Positions 1-5,791 of a stretch of 33,800 nucleotides of DNA are shown here, piece by piece. The translations under genes and the position numbers were made by a program. Position 1 is the first letter of the stretch; each line of letters opens with the position of its first letter. This DNA comes from a virus, in IMG/VR virus record IMGVR_UViG_3300037674_000276, positions 1 through 33,800 of that record; one strand, 5' to 3'. Under the pieces are notes generated by a model that was not told the origin of the DNA, did no database searches, and worked only from the letters and a program-made list of their open reading frames with translations.

Positions 1-10
1 AGGATAAACA

Positions 11-943
11 ATGGCCACAAACAGCCAAGTAGCCCACGCTTGGGCAAACAAGACAGGGAAACATTGTAGAGGAAGCAACTTCTACTACGATGGTGACACA
101 ATATACTCGTACGGGGGACACTTCCCCATTGCGAGGCACGTTGACGGAGTAGTGTTATTCACTACTGAGGGTTACAGCAACTCCACAGCCAAGCACAGAA
201 GCCACGCAAGCCGCGCTTGTAGCCACTTGACTAGGTTCACTGTAGTTGATGTGACAGCGGCAAGAACCTCAAGCTCCAAGCTTGGCAGGTTTACGGGCCA
301 CAAATGGAATGTGCAGGACTACCTCAGGCGCATAGATGAGCAGTATGCCAGTGCCTCAAGGGCTATTAAGTACGGGCCGTCAACGTACAACTACGCTGAT
401 GACCTTGTGCGGGAACTAAAGGCATACGCCAAGCACTTCAAGCTCGGCAGAACGTACGTGGAAAACCACATACCTAGCCCAGAGATACGAGAGAAAGTTA
501 TGGCTCGTTGCAATGCTTATAATGCACGGGAGGATGAGCGTAACCGTGAGCAGATGGAGAGAGCTAAGGCTGAACGGGCTGTGCGTGATGAGGCCAACCG
601 TGAGCAGATGGAGAGGTGGACTAGGTGGGAGAGTGGAGTCAGAAGGGTTCACACTACCAAGGTCTACCTACGGGCAACAGAGGAGAAGCTAGACGGCAAG
701 CGTATAGTGGAAACCTCTCACGGTGCTGATGTACCCTACGACTCAGCAAAGATGCTGTATCAGTTCGCCTCCATTAGAAGGAAGAGCGGCGATGATTGGC
801 AAGGGGGAGGACTTCAAGCACGAAGGGTCGGAGACTTCTCGCTAAACGAAATCAACGGTGATGGCATCAGAGTTGGCTGTCACAAGATAGGCTGGGAGGA
901 GATTGACCGGCTGGCTGAAGTGGAAGGATGGGTGAAAGGATAA
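11..943 (+). CDS. Conserved phage hypothetical protein, 310 aa
   Basis: Function unknown. The N-terminal 80 residues (VAHAWAN, GSNFYYDGDTIYSYG, HFPIARHV, VLFTTEGYS, TAKH) look like a family I have seen in many tailed-phage genomes with no assigned role. Residues about 175-210 are strongly charged and contain a short duplicated segment (NREQMERAK / NREQMERWT), probably helical. The C-terminus is a compact region rich in Trp and Gly. AGGA lies six bases before the ATG at the very edge of the window, so the promoter and any upstream partner are not visible. The next small gene starts four bases after its stop, which suggests one transcript. The reading frame is long and uninterrupted, so that it is a gene is nearly certain; its job is not. 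Confidence 0.85.
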   Translation: MATNSQVAHAWANKTGKHCRGSNFYYDGDTIYSYGGHFPIARHVDGVVLFTTEGYSNSTAKHRSHASRACSHLTRFTVVDVTAARTSSSKLGRFTGHKWNVQDYLRRIDEQYASASRAIKYGPSTYNYADDLVRELKAYAKHFKLGRTYVENHIPSPEIREKVMARCNAYNAREDERNREQMERAKAERAVRDEANREQMERWTRWESGVRRVHTTKVYLRATEEKLDGKRIVETSHGADVPYDSAKMLYQFASIRRKSGDDWQGGGLQARRVGDFSLNEINGDGIRVGCHKIGWEEIDRLAEVEGWVKG

Positions 944-946
944 ATT

Positions 947-1096
947 ATGGGAAGAATGAAAGACCTACACATAGATTTCCTGAATGCACAGGAATACTCA
1001 CAAGACTCACCTCTTACTCGTGAAGAGTGGGAACAAGAAAAGAACCGGCGCGAAGAGTGCCACAAACCAAAGAAAGAAGAAGATAATGGAAACTAA
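947..1096 (+). CDS. Small charged hypothetical protein, 49 aa
   Basis: A short frame beginning MGRMKDLHIDFLNAQEY and ending in a Lys/Glu-rich tail (KPKKEEDNGN). It starts four bases after the stop of the preceding 310-aa gene, is preceded by GAAAGGA, and its last codons overlap the ATG of the DUF932-like gene at 1086. This is the translational coupling typical of phage operons. It fills what would otherwise be a 140-base gap. No domain or membrane segment is visible. It could be only a leader for the next gene, but the clean spacing on both sides favours a real small protein. Confidence 0.55.
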   Translation: MGRMKDLHIDFLNAQEYSQDSPLTREEWEQEKNRREECHKPKKEEDNGN

Positions 1097-1949
1097 AATG
1101 TGCCTCCACGCAGGGGCAAAACTGGTCGGAGAGGATGAGATATATGACCTCCCACCAAGTGAGAATGAAACACACACACACATTCCAATAGAGCATTCGT
1201 GGCTGTTGGATAGGGTGAAAAGCTCGCTGTCTAGGCGAGGGACTCCGTTCGGGGAAGGCCAGTTTGCGCTGACTCCAGACAACGAATGCATGTTCGGGCT
1301 TATACCCCTGCCAGACGTTCGTGTGCCATCCATAGACGCAAGGTGTCAACTGTTCAAGGACTCTGACTTAGACGCACAGCAGCGTCATCACCTCCTTGTG
1401 CGTATGCTTCAGGCTGGGTCAGGTAATGCCGGTGCGTCACTCAAGCCCACTGAACTCCTTGACGTCGAAAGGGAATACCTGCGCTCAGATGAGAGCGTGC
1501 TGAGGGATGAACACTCACGCACCCACAACGCTTGGAGATTGCTGCAAGCGTACACCCACACGCTGCAACGTGGAGGCAGGTACGGGAATGACAACAACAG
1601 ACTCCAAGCTATTGCCGACAAGACTCAAGCGGCTAACAGTTTGATACAGAGATTCGTTGACCCTGACGGCAGCAGAGTGGAGCTATACAAGTCACAGCCA
1701 CACCTGTTTGAAGACCCGTACAGTGTGTGTCAATCCTACCAGTATGTGCTTGGTTTGCGTAACAGCAACAACAAGCGGTTTGCTGCTGGGATGGTGATAG
1801 GGATTGCGCCGTTCGTGTGCGATAACCTAGCGTTCAGCGGTGAGGTTAGGCTTGCCAGAAAGCATACCGTATACATCAAGCGCGACTTGCCCATGATGAT
1901 TGACGAAAAGCTAGACCGACTTCTGCTTGAAGGAGTGGTGTCAGGTTAA
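1086..1949 (+). CDS. DUF932-like phage protein with unusual domain order, 287 aa
   Basis: Residues about 195-287 carry the hallmark of the DUF932 (phage/plasmid-like) family: LGLRNSNNKRFAAGM, then FVCDNLAFSGEV, then RKHT and a DLP segment. Residues 1-80 (THIPIEHSWLLDRV, then ALTPDNECMFGLIPL) match the usual start of the family. Between them sits about 115 residues (LLVRMLQAG; RTHNAWRLLQAYTHTL; NRLQAI) that resemble the helical tail normally found after the core, so the order appears to be A-C-B rather than A-B-C. The molecular role of DUF932 proteins is not established; they are common next to phage and plasmid recombination genes, as here. I chose ATG 1086, which overlaps the previous gene and has a purine-rich AAGAAGAAG upstream. 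ATG 1098 is an alternative start. Longer upstream extension in this frame is non-coding by context. Confidence 0.75.
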   Translation: METKMCLHAGAKLVGEDEIYDLPPSENETHTHIPIEHSWLLDRVKSSLSRRGTPFGEGQFALTPDNECMFGLIPLPDVRVPSIDARCQLFKDSDLDAQQRHHLLVRMLQAGSGNAGASLKPTELLDVEREYLRSDESVLRDEHSRTHNAWRLLQAYTHTLQRGGRYGNDNNRLQAIADKTQAANSLIQRFVDPDGSRVELYKSQPHLFEDPYSVCQSYQYVLGLRNSNNKRFAAGMVIGIAPFVCDNLAFSGEVRLARKHTVYIKRDLPMMIDEKLDRLLLEGVVSG

Positions 1950-1965
1950 AGCTCACCTTGACTAA

Positions 1966-2005
1966 CCAACACGCTGGTGGTACAACACTGCCGCCAGTGT
2001 GTTGG
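1966..2005 (+). promoter_or_regulatory. 12-bp stem hairpin between genes
   Basis: CCAACACGCTGG (1966-1977) pairs with CCAGTGTGTTGG (1994-2005), with one G-U wobble and a 16-base loop. It lies after the stop at 1949 and seven bases before the GGAGG that serves the gene at 2022. No T-run follows, so a simple intrinsic terminator is unlikely. An RNA structure affecting translation of the 93-aa gene, or a processing site, fits better. Confidence 0.5.
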
Positions 2006-2021
2006 GTTGATGGAGGATAGT

Positions 2022-2303
2022 ATGCCATTCAAACGAAAAGATGTTGTCACAGTAGGCTCCCGATTATGGGAGGTGCGAGTGCCTAACCCGCCAAGACGGG
2101 CAACACACGCAAGGCTGGTGTGCGGTGATGAGCTAAACATCAACGGCAAACCCAAGGTAGCAGTCGTCCCCATACAGGACTTCAAGTGTTTCAGTGGAGT
2201 TTGTGGAAAGTTTCAATACATAAGAATGAATGCCCAGAAGAAGGTGACTGAGGAGTATGCGGACATCTGGTTCTGGGATGGAGAGCAAGTGGAAGGAATT
2301 TAA
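2022..2303 (+). CDS. Hypothetical protein, 93 aa
   Basis: Not recognised. The protein (MPFKRKDVVTVGSRLWEV... to DGEQVEGI) is mixed-charge with several short beta-like stretches and three Cys. It has no obvious zinc pair and no membrane segment. ATG 2022 is chosen because GGAGG sits five bases upstream. A GTG at 1977 in the same frame would add 15 residues, but those bases form half of a stable hairpin and lack a ribosome site. The next gene starts two bases after its stop, so the two are probably co-translated. Confidence 0.65.
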   Translation: MPFKRKDVVTVGSRLWEVRVPNPPRRATHARLVCGDELNINGKPKVAVVPIQDFKCFSGVCGKFQYIRMNAQKKVTEEYADIWFWDGEQVEGI

Positions 2304-2304
2304 T

Positions 2305-2529
2305 ATGGAGATAAGAACGTCTTTGGATGAGGAGGATTGCGCTAAGGACTTCTGCGAAGAACTCAGGGGCTTGATGGAAATCCACGAGACTCGCGGGCTT
2401 GTCAGGAAAAGGATGGGGCAAGCTATGGTCGGGTTTGGCGCGGCCACACTCAGGGCTGAGTGCGATAAGAAAATTGATGCAGCTAGGATTTGCGAGAAGA
2501 CCATACACATCTGGTTAGAAAACGATTAA
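2305..2529 (+). CDS. Hypothetical helical protein, 74 aa
   Basis: Not recognised. The sequence is almost entirely predicted helix with alternating charges (EEDCAKDFCEELRGLMEIHE; LRAECDKKIDAARI). It starts at ATG 2305, with GGAAGG seven bases upstream inside the end of the preceding gene. A longer frame from 2257 exists but lies wholly within the previous gene. A GC-rich hairpin follows its stop, so it is likely the last gene of the first + strand transcript. Confidence 0.65.
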   Translation: MEIRTSLDEEDCAKDFCEELRGLMEIHETRGLVRKRMGQAMVGFGAATLRAECDKKIDAARICEKTIHIWLEND

Positions 2530-2530
2530 G

Positions 2531-2558
2531 CAGTCGCCGTTCCTTTCTTCGGCGGCTG
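2531..2558 (+). terminator. Terminator-like hairpin without U-tract
   Basis: CAGTCGCCG (2531-2539) pairs with CGGCGGCTG (2550-2558), with one U-G wobble and a pyrimidine-rich 10-base loop. It starts two bases after a stop codon and precedes a recognisable promoter at 2614. No run of T follows, so termination may be weak or factor-assisted. Confidence 0.4.
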
Positions 2559-2613
2559 TCGGGGCGGTTCAAGGTTTGTCATTCTTCCTTGGGCCGTCCC
2601 ACTTTCTTACCCA

Positions 2614-2642
2614 TTGACAGATACCTCAATATGGTACATACT
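2614..2642 (+). promoter_or_regulatory. Sigma70-like promoter, possibly leaderless
   Basis: A perfect -35 TTGACA (2614-2619) is followed after 17 bases by CATACT (2637-2642), which matches four of six -10 positions. Transcription would be expected to begin about 2649-2650. The ATG of the ribbon-helix-helix gene is at 2650 and no Shine-Dalgarno sequence precedes it, so the mRNA may be leaderless. The site lies in the first real intergenic gap of the + block, just after a hairpin. Confidence 0.55.
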
Positions 2643-2649
2643 ACTGCTT

Positions 2650-2841
2650 ATGGATAGTGAGACTAGCGCAGACATACCGAAGTTCCAGCCAGAGATAGTG
2701 CCCCGTGCGGGGCTTCATGTGAGGATTACCAAGGCACACCACACCAAGCTTGCAATGCTTGTGAGGGAGACTGGAAGGTCAAGGAGGGACATCATTGAGA
2801 TGTTGATAGACAAATCCAAGGTAGCCGCATACACAGAATAA
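2650..2841 (+). CDS. Ribbon-helix-helix (CopG/Arc-like) regulator, 63 aa
   Basis: A probable small dimeric DNA-binding protein. After a 25-residue tail, the segment LHVRITKAHHTKLAMLV reads as the beta strand plus first helix of a ribbon-helix-helix fold. RETGRSRRDIIEMLIDKSK supplies the turn and second helix. Such proteins bind short inverted or direct repeats and often repress their own promoter. Here a promoter sits directly upstream, and a palindrome lies 82 bases after the stop, before the nuclease/ERF genes. I infer, without proof, that this protein could act there. The start at ATG 2650 lacks a ribosome site. TTG 2614 is an in-frame alternative but would place the -35 box inside the gene. 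Confidence 0.65.
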   Translation: MDSETSADIPKFQPEIVPRAGLHVRITKAHHTKLAMLVRETGRSRRDIIEMLIDKSKVAAYTE

Positions 2842-2923
2842 CGGGAGGGGTTACGTCACGTTCTTCAGCGGGGTTCTCCAACCCCCACCTCCTTTACGGG
2901 CGTGACTCCTTCCACCATTTAAT
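2842..2923 (+). promoter_or_regulatory. Structured intergenic stretch with nested inverted repeats and a possible -10
   Basis: The gap after the regulator gene holds GGGGTT/AACCCC (2870-2875 with 2880-2885, loop CTCC), nested inside GTCACG (2855-2860) and CGTGAC (2901-2906). TTTAAT at 2918-2923 matches five of six -10 positions and abuts the palindrome at 2924. A poorer -35 (TTTACG, 2893-2898) has a 19-base spacer. The region may end the regulator transcript and start the nuclease/ERF transcript. No SD precedes the ATG at 2949. Confidence 0.35.
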
Positions 2924-2941
2924 AGGTTGATGCGTCAACCT
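2924..2941. promoter_or_regulatory. Palindrome copy 1 (operator or RNA hairpin)
   Basis: AGGTTGATGCGTCAACCT is an inverted repeat with arms of seven bases around TGCG. It is the first of three copies of the same element (others at 7437 and 29366), and its centre differs by one base. It directly follows a -10-like TTTAAT and ends seven bases before the ATG of the Holliday-junction-resolvase-like gene. A bound dimer here would cover the likely transcription start. Confidence 0.6.
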
Positions 2942-2948
2942 TTACACT

Positions 2949-3269
2949 ATGAACAGTAGAAACAAAGGAAAGCGTGGCGAGTTGGAGTGGCGGGATGTCA
3001 TCCGCTCACACGGTTACGAAGCAAGGAGGGGTCAGCAATTCTCCGGCAATCCAGATAGCCCTGATGTCGTGACAAACCTGCCCTACCACTTTGAGGTGAA
3101 GCGGGTGGAGAGACTTCAGATAGATAGTGCAATGAAACAAGCGGAAGGTGAGTGCGGGGAGAAGCCGCCAGTGGTTGCCCATCGTAAGAACGGTGGCCCT
3201 TGGATGGTGACGATGCTCGCGCCAACCTTCTTTGAACTGATAAAAGAAAGAAAGAACAATGCCAAATAA
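2949..3269 (+). CDS. Holliday-junction-resolvase-like PD-(D/E)XK nuclease, 106 aa
   Basis: A small nuclease expected to cleave branched DNA intermediates made in recombination or packaging. The PD-(D/E)XK elements are visible: Glu11 in GKRGELEW, Asp39 in DSPDVV, and Glu49-x-Lys51 in HFEVKRVE, followed by Gln64 in AMKQAEGE. Length and order fit the short archaeal/phage resolvase-like family. The ERF annealing protein gene overlaps its last 11 bases, so the two form a recombination pair, which supports the call. There is no ribosome site before ATG 2949; the palindrome at 2924-2941 takes that place, so expression may be leaderless or controlled by that element. Cleavage specificity cannot be read from the sequence. 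Confidence 0.75.
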   Translation: MNSRNKGKRGELEWRDVIRSHGYEARRGQQFSGNPDSPDVVTNLPYHFEVKRVERLQIDSAMKQAEGECGEKPPVVAHRKNGGPWMVTMLAPTFFELIKERKNNAK

Positions 3270-3825
3270 ACAGAACAGTGAGAATGATAAGCTACCAGCC
3301 GTGCTTGCAAAGGCGCAGATGGAGCTAAAGAAAGCGGTCAAATCCGCTGACAACCCCTACTTCAAGTCGAAATATGCGGGGCTAGATGAGGTGATTGAAG
3401 CCTGTCGTAACGTACTCAACAAGCACGGCATCGCCGTGACACAAACCGTGGAGTACACACCGGAATGCACCAAGCACCCCACGGACAGAGACCCCGTCAC
3501 CATCCCCCAGCAGACAGTCCTCGTGACTACCTTGCTCTACGGTGAGCAGTCCATCAGGAGTGTTATCCCCTTGGACTACAAGCGTGGCGATATGCAAGCT
3601 TTCGGGTCGGCACTTACTTATGGGAAAAGGTACGGGTTGGCCAGTATTTGTTGCTGCTCAACTGAGGATTCCCTCGACGATGACGGCAACAAGGCTGTCG
3701 GTGAAAAGAACGTAGCAGCTAAGGTCAACAAGCGCACCAACTACAAGCCCAAAGCTGGCGTTGCATCGACTGAAGAACTGAAGGAACTGGCAGCACAAGA
3801 CGCTGCTGATGACTTCCTTAAATAA
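3259..3825 (+). CDS. erf: ERF-family single-strand DNA annealing protein, 188 aa
   Basis: A phage recombinase of the ERF superfamily (P22 Erf type) that anneals complementary single strands during recombination and genome circularisation. Residues about 10-55 carry the family pattern: LPAVLAKAQMELKKAVK, NPYFKSKYAGLDEV, and NVLNKHGIAVTQ. Residues 100-140 hold the conserved core QAFGSALTYGKRYGLASICC. The C-terminal 50 residues are low-complexity and lysine-rich with an acidic end (DAADDFLK), as is usual for interaction tails. It overlaps the resolvase-like gene upstream and is followed 17 bases later by the RAMP-like gene. The ribosome site AGAAAGAAAGAA lies within the upstream gene. Confidence 0.88.
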   Translation: MPNKQNSENDKLPAVLAKAQMELKKAVKSADNPYFKSKYAGLDEVIEACRNVLNKHGIAVTQTVEYTPECTKHPTDRDPVTIPQQTVLVTTLLYGEQSIRSVIPLDYKRGDMQAFGSALTYGKRYGLASICCCSTEDSLDDDGNKAVGEKNVAAKVNKRTNYKPKAGVASTEELKELAAQDAADDFLK

Positions 3826-3842
3826 GGAAAGGAAACAATGCC

Positions 3843-4430
3843 ATGAAACTAAAAGTAATTGATATAAGTATCAAAGGAATAACCCCCTTGCTACAACACA
3901 GGTTCAGCGAAGCTGCTGAAGTGTCCGGCGGGAAGGCAACCAGAACAGTTGTCAGGACTGACGAAACCCCACGGGAATCTGCCGACAAGGTGTGCTACCG
4001 GAACAAGGAAGGTGAGTTCTATATGCCATCAACCTGCATCCACCGTATGCTCATTGAGGCTGGCAGCAACCACAAGCTCAAAGGCTCGCGCAAGTCAGCC
4101 AAGTATGTGGTGAGTGGCGCAGTCCAAATGACATCCGACTCAATCATCATCGGGAACGGTGACGGCAAGACACCCGCCAAGGACTTCGAGGTGGACAGTC
4201 GCCCCGTTGTAATCCCCGCAACCAAGGGACGCATCATGCGACACCGCCCAAGGTTCGATGACTGGTCAAGCAACTTCTCGTTGAGAATAAATGAAGACCT
4301 GTTACCGGAGGATTTCGTCCACCAGTTGCTCGATGAGGGCGGCTTGCAGGGTGGCATCGGAGACTTCCGCCCACAGAAGTTTGGCCCGTTCGGCACGTTC
4401 CTTGTGACTGGATGGAAACCCCAAGCCTAA
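3843..4430 (+). CDS. Phage protein next to ERF, RAMP-like glycine-rich loop, 195 aa
   Basis: Function unknown. The N-terminus (VIDISIKGITPLLQHRF) and the C-terminal glycine-rich stretch (EGGLQGGIGDF, then FGPFGTFLVTGW, about residues 166-191) resemble the first strand and G-rich loop of ferredoxin-like RAMP proteins such as Cas6/Cas7. That is a pattern resemblance only, and no CRISPR array or other cas gene is present. A central segment, MPSTCIHRMLIEAG, is helical, and RHRPRFDDW precedes the final region. AGGAAAGG lies upstream of ATG 3843, and the gene closes the ERF transcript before a terminator. Its position suggests a part in recombination, perhaps nucleic-acid binding, but that is inference from neighbours. 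Confidence 0.7.
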   Translation: MKLKVIDISIKGITPLLQHRFSEAAEVSGGKATRTVVRTDETPRESADKVCYRNKEGEFYMPSTCIHRMLIEAGSNHKLKGSRKSAKYVVSGAVQMTSDSIIIGNGDGKTPAKDFEVDSRPVVIPATKGRIMRHRPRFDDWSSNFSLRINEDLLPEDFVHQLLDEGGLQGGIGDFRPQKFGPFGTFLVTGWKPQA

Positions 4431-4435
4431 ATCAT

Positions 4436-4463
4436 CTGCGCCTCCGCTGGGGGCGCAGTCTTT
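4436..4463 (+). terminator. Rho-independent terminator
   Basis: CTGCGCCTCC (4436-4445) pairs with GGGGGCGCAG (4449-4458), a 10-bp GC-rich stem with one U-G pair and a three-base loop. TCTTT follows. It lies five bases after the stop of the 195-aa gene and directly before the pentamer array. Of the hairpins noted here it best fits an intrinsic terminator, though the T-run is short. Confidence 0.65.
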
Positions 4464-4464
4464 A

Positions 4465-4717
4465 GGTATGGTGCGGTATGGTAAGGTGCGGTGAGGTCAG
4501 GTAAGGCTCGGTAAGGTTAGGTATGGCAGGGTGGGATTAGGCGTGGTGGGGTAAGGCTGGGCAAGGTAAGGAATGGTTTATGAATTTAGTTCGGCATGGT
4601 GAGGCGTGGTGAGGTACGGTCAGGAGATGTCTGGTGTGGTAGGGTACGGTACGGCAACGTCTGGTGTGGTAGGGTACGGTACGGTCGGGTTAGGTAGGGT
4701 AAGGAATGGAATGGTTA
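4465..4717 (+). repeat. GGTNN pentamer array, 48 units in two blocks
   Basis: On the + strand the sequence runs with a strict five-base period. Block 1 is 4465-4579 (23 units) and block 2 is 4593-4717 (25 units), separated by 13 bases of unrelated AT-rich sequence (4580-4592). By my count, 45 of 48 units begin GG and 33 begin GGT; bases 4 and 5 vary (GGTAA, GGTAC, GGTGA, GGTAT, GGCAA and others). The period is not a multiple of three and no coding frame fits. The array lies between a terminator and the split nuclease gene. A protein-binding array, a recombination hot spot, or a G-rich RNA/DNA structure are the options I can offer; none is shown by the sequence. Confidence 0.9.
4629..4684 (+). 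repeat. 26-bp direct duplication within the pentamer array
   Basis: Positions 4629-4654 and 4659-4684 are identical over 26 bases, offset by 30 bases (six pentamers). This suggests the array has grown recently by duplication of a six-unit block, through slippage or unequal exchange. Elsewhere the units have diverged from one another. Confidence 0.85.
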
Positions 4718-4737
4718 CAATTAAAGGAAGTAAATAA

Positions 4738-4944
4738 ATGACAGAGATAAATCATAACGATAGGGCGCATCACCCTGACTTCCCCCCGTCATCGCTGCCA
4801 GCACTGGCAAAGTGTCCGTGCTATAAGTCATCGGATACGGTAGGGGAAGCGGCAAAGCGCGGAACAAGACTTCACGAAAAACTGGAGTCACTACTCAAGA
4901 GCGATGAACTTCGCAAGATAACCAAGAAAGACACAAGCAAATGA
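4738..4944 (+). CDS. N-terminal part of a Cas4/RecB-like PD-(D/E)XK nuclease, 68 aa
   Basis: The protein holds PPSSLPALAKCPCYKSS followed by GEAAKRGTRLHEKLESLL. This is the typical opening of Cas4/RecB-like nucleases: a Ser-Ser-Leu start, a Cys-Pro that can ligate an iron-sulphur cluster, and the GTxxHExLE motif I helix. The frame stops 20 residues later, before the catalytic Asp and the D/E-x-K motif. Those motifs appear about 1.1 kb downstream in the gene at 6047-6637. Together the two would give 264 aa, a normal length for the family. AAAGGAAG upstream of ATG 4738 is a good ribosome site, so this half is likely translated. It could be one subunit of a split enzyme or the remnant of a broken gene. 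Confidence 0.65.
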   Translation: MTEINHNDRAHHPDFPPSSLPALAKCPCYKSSDTVGEAAKRGTRLHEKLESLLKSDELRKITKKDTSK

Positions 4945-5204
4945 GAACACCTAACGAAATACGCGACAGCGCGGTGCGTTGCTTCAACCAGCTTGCGCCG
5001 GAAAAGTACGATGTCGGTCAAGCCAATAGTGAAGTCACCACCAACCTAGACCAACACCCCGACCTAGTTGGCGCACTCCGAGAAGAACTCATCGACGGCT
5101 GGTTCTACTTGGGTTCGCTGGCCGCTCAACTCGACGAGAAGGACGAGCGCATCACCAAACTTGAGGCAGAGGTTGAGCGGTGGAAGGAAAGGGCTAAGAG
5201 ATAA
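4941..5204 (+). CDS. Hypothetical phage protein with C-terminal coiled coil, 87 aa
   Basis: The N-terminal half (TPNEIRDSAVRCFNQLAPEKYDVGQ, then REELIDGWFYLGSL) resembles a small conserved phage family of unknown function. The last 30 residues (QLDEKDERITKLEAEVERWK) form a clear coiled coil, so it probably self-associates or binds a partner. Its ATG overlaps the stop of the nuclease N-terminal gene (ATGA) and its own stop overlaps the next start (TAATG). It is therefore part of a tightly coupled set of genes lying between the two nuclease halves. No catalytic motif is seen. Confidence 0.7.
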   Translation: MRTPNEIRDSAVRCFNQLAPEKYDVGQANSEVTTNLDQHPDLVGALREELIDGWFYLGSLAAQLDEKDERITKLEAEVERWKERAKR

Positions 5205-5581
5205 TGCCATACAATCCCGACTTTGATGTAGACCTGAAATTCGGAGAGAAGTTTGAAGGCTGCTTGGCTGACATACTTAACCGAGGGAAGGTCGAGGTAA
5301 AAACAGAGAGGGATTTATGGGCAGACACCGGCAACATAGCCGTAGAGATAAGATGCAACTCAAAGCCCAGCGGGCTGTCCGTTACCAAGGCAGACTACTG
5401 GGCGCACATAATGACAAAGGACGGTGACATTAAGTTCATCGTCATACTTCCAGTTATCACACTTAAAAGGAGGGTGAAACACCTATTAAACGCGAAGCAA
5501 GCAAACATAATACGAGGGGGCGAGAACGATGCCTCAGAGCTAATCCTGATTCCATTAAGCAAAGTCATAGGAAATAAATAA
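5204..5581 (+). CDS. Phage PD-(D/E)XK-like endonuclease, 125 aa
   Basis: Residues about 28-70 carry KVEVKTERD, a D/E-x-K catalytic element, followed by TGNIAVEIRCNSKPSGLSVTKADYWAH. This matches a compact phage nuclease-like family with a Lys/Thr-rich substrate loop. An upstream acidic residue in KFGEKFEGCLADIL could be motif I. The substrate is unknown; branched or foreign DNA are reasonable options. It overlaps by one base at each end with its neighbours (TAATG), showing translational coupling. It sits between the two halves of the Cas4-like nuclease and is itself a nuclease-like protein, so it could be related to how the insertion arose, as with homing endonucleases, though no homing family is recognised. 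Confidence 0.7.
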   Translation: MPYNPDFDVDLKFGEKFEGCLADILNRGKVEVKTERDLWADTGNIAVEIRCNSKPSGLSVTKADYWAHIMTKDGDIKFIVILPVITLKRRVKHLLNAKQANIIRGGENDASELILIPLSKVIGNK

Positions 5582-5787
5582 TGATACACAAAACAAAGTG
5601 CGTGGACTGCAATGACCCAATCGAAATAACCTTAAGCGACAGTGAACTCTCAGACGCAAAGGAGGTGGGCCTAAACCCTATGGTGTGGCTTGATAGGGTT
5701 ATCTGTCAGCGGTGTGAATACAAACGTGAACACGGAGGGAAGGCTCCGCCCTACAAACCCAAGGCAAGCGACTGGCTAATAGGATAA
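5581..5787 (+). CDS. Small zinc-ribbon-like protein, 68 aa
   Basis: Two CxxC pairs, CVDC at residues 8-11 and CQRC at about 42-45, are separated by an acidic helical segment (SDSELSDAKEVG). This pattern commonly binds one zinc ion. The C-terminus is basic and proline-rich (GGKAPPYKPKASDW). Such small phage proteins often contact nucleic acid or a protein partner, but the role here is unknown. The start overlaps the preceding stop (TAATG). The next small gene begins five bases after its stop. Confidence 0.65.
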   Translation: MIHKTKCVDCNDPIEITLSDSELSDAKEVGLNPMVWLDRVICQRCEYKREHGGKAPPYKPKASDWLIG

Positions 5788-5791
5788 CGCA

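Noticed and set aside
1977-2021. GTG start with a CRQC zinc-like pair for the 93-aa gene
   Set aside because: The bases belong to a stable hairpin, there is no ribosome site before GTG, and a strong GGAGG serves ATG 2022.
4465-4717. CRISPR array
   Set aside because: The period is five bases with no repeat-spacer alternation of 25-45 bases; the one 26-base duplication is only two copies.
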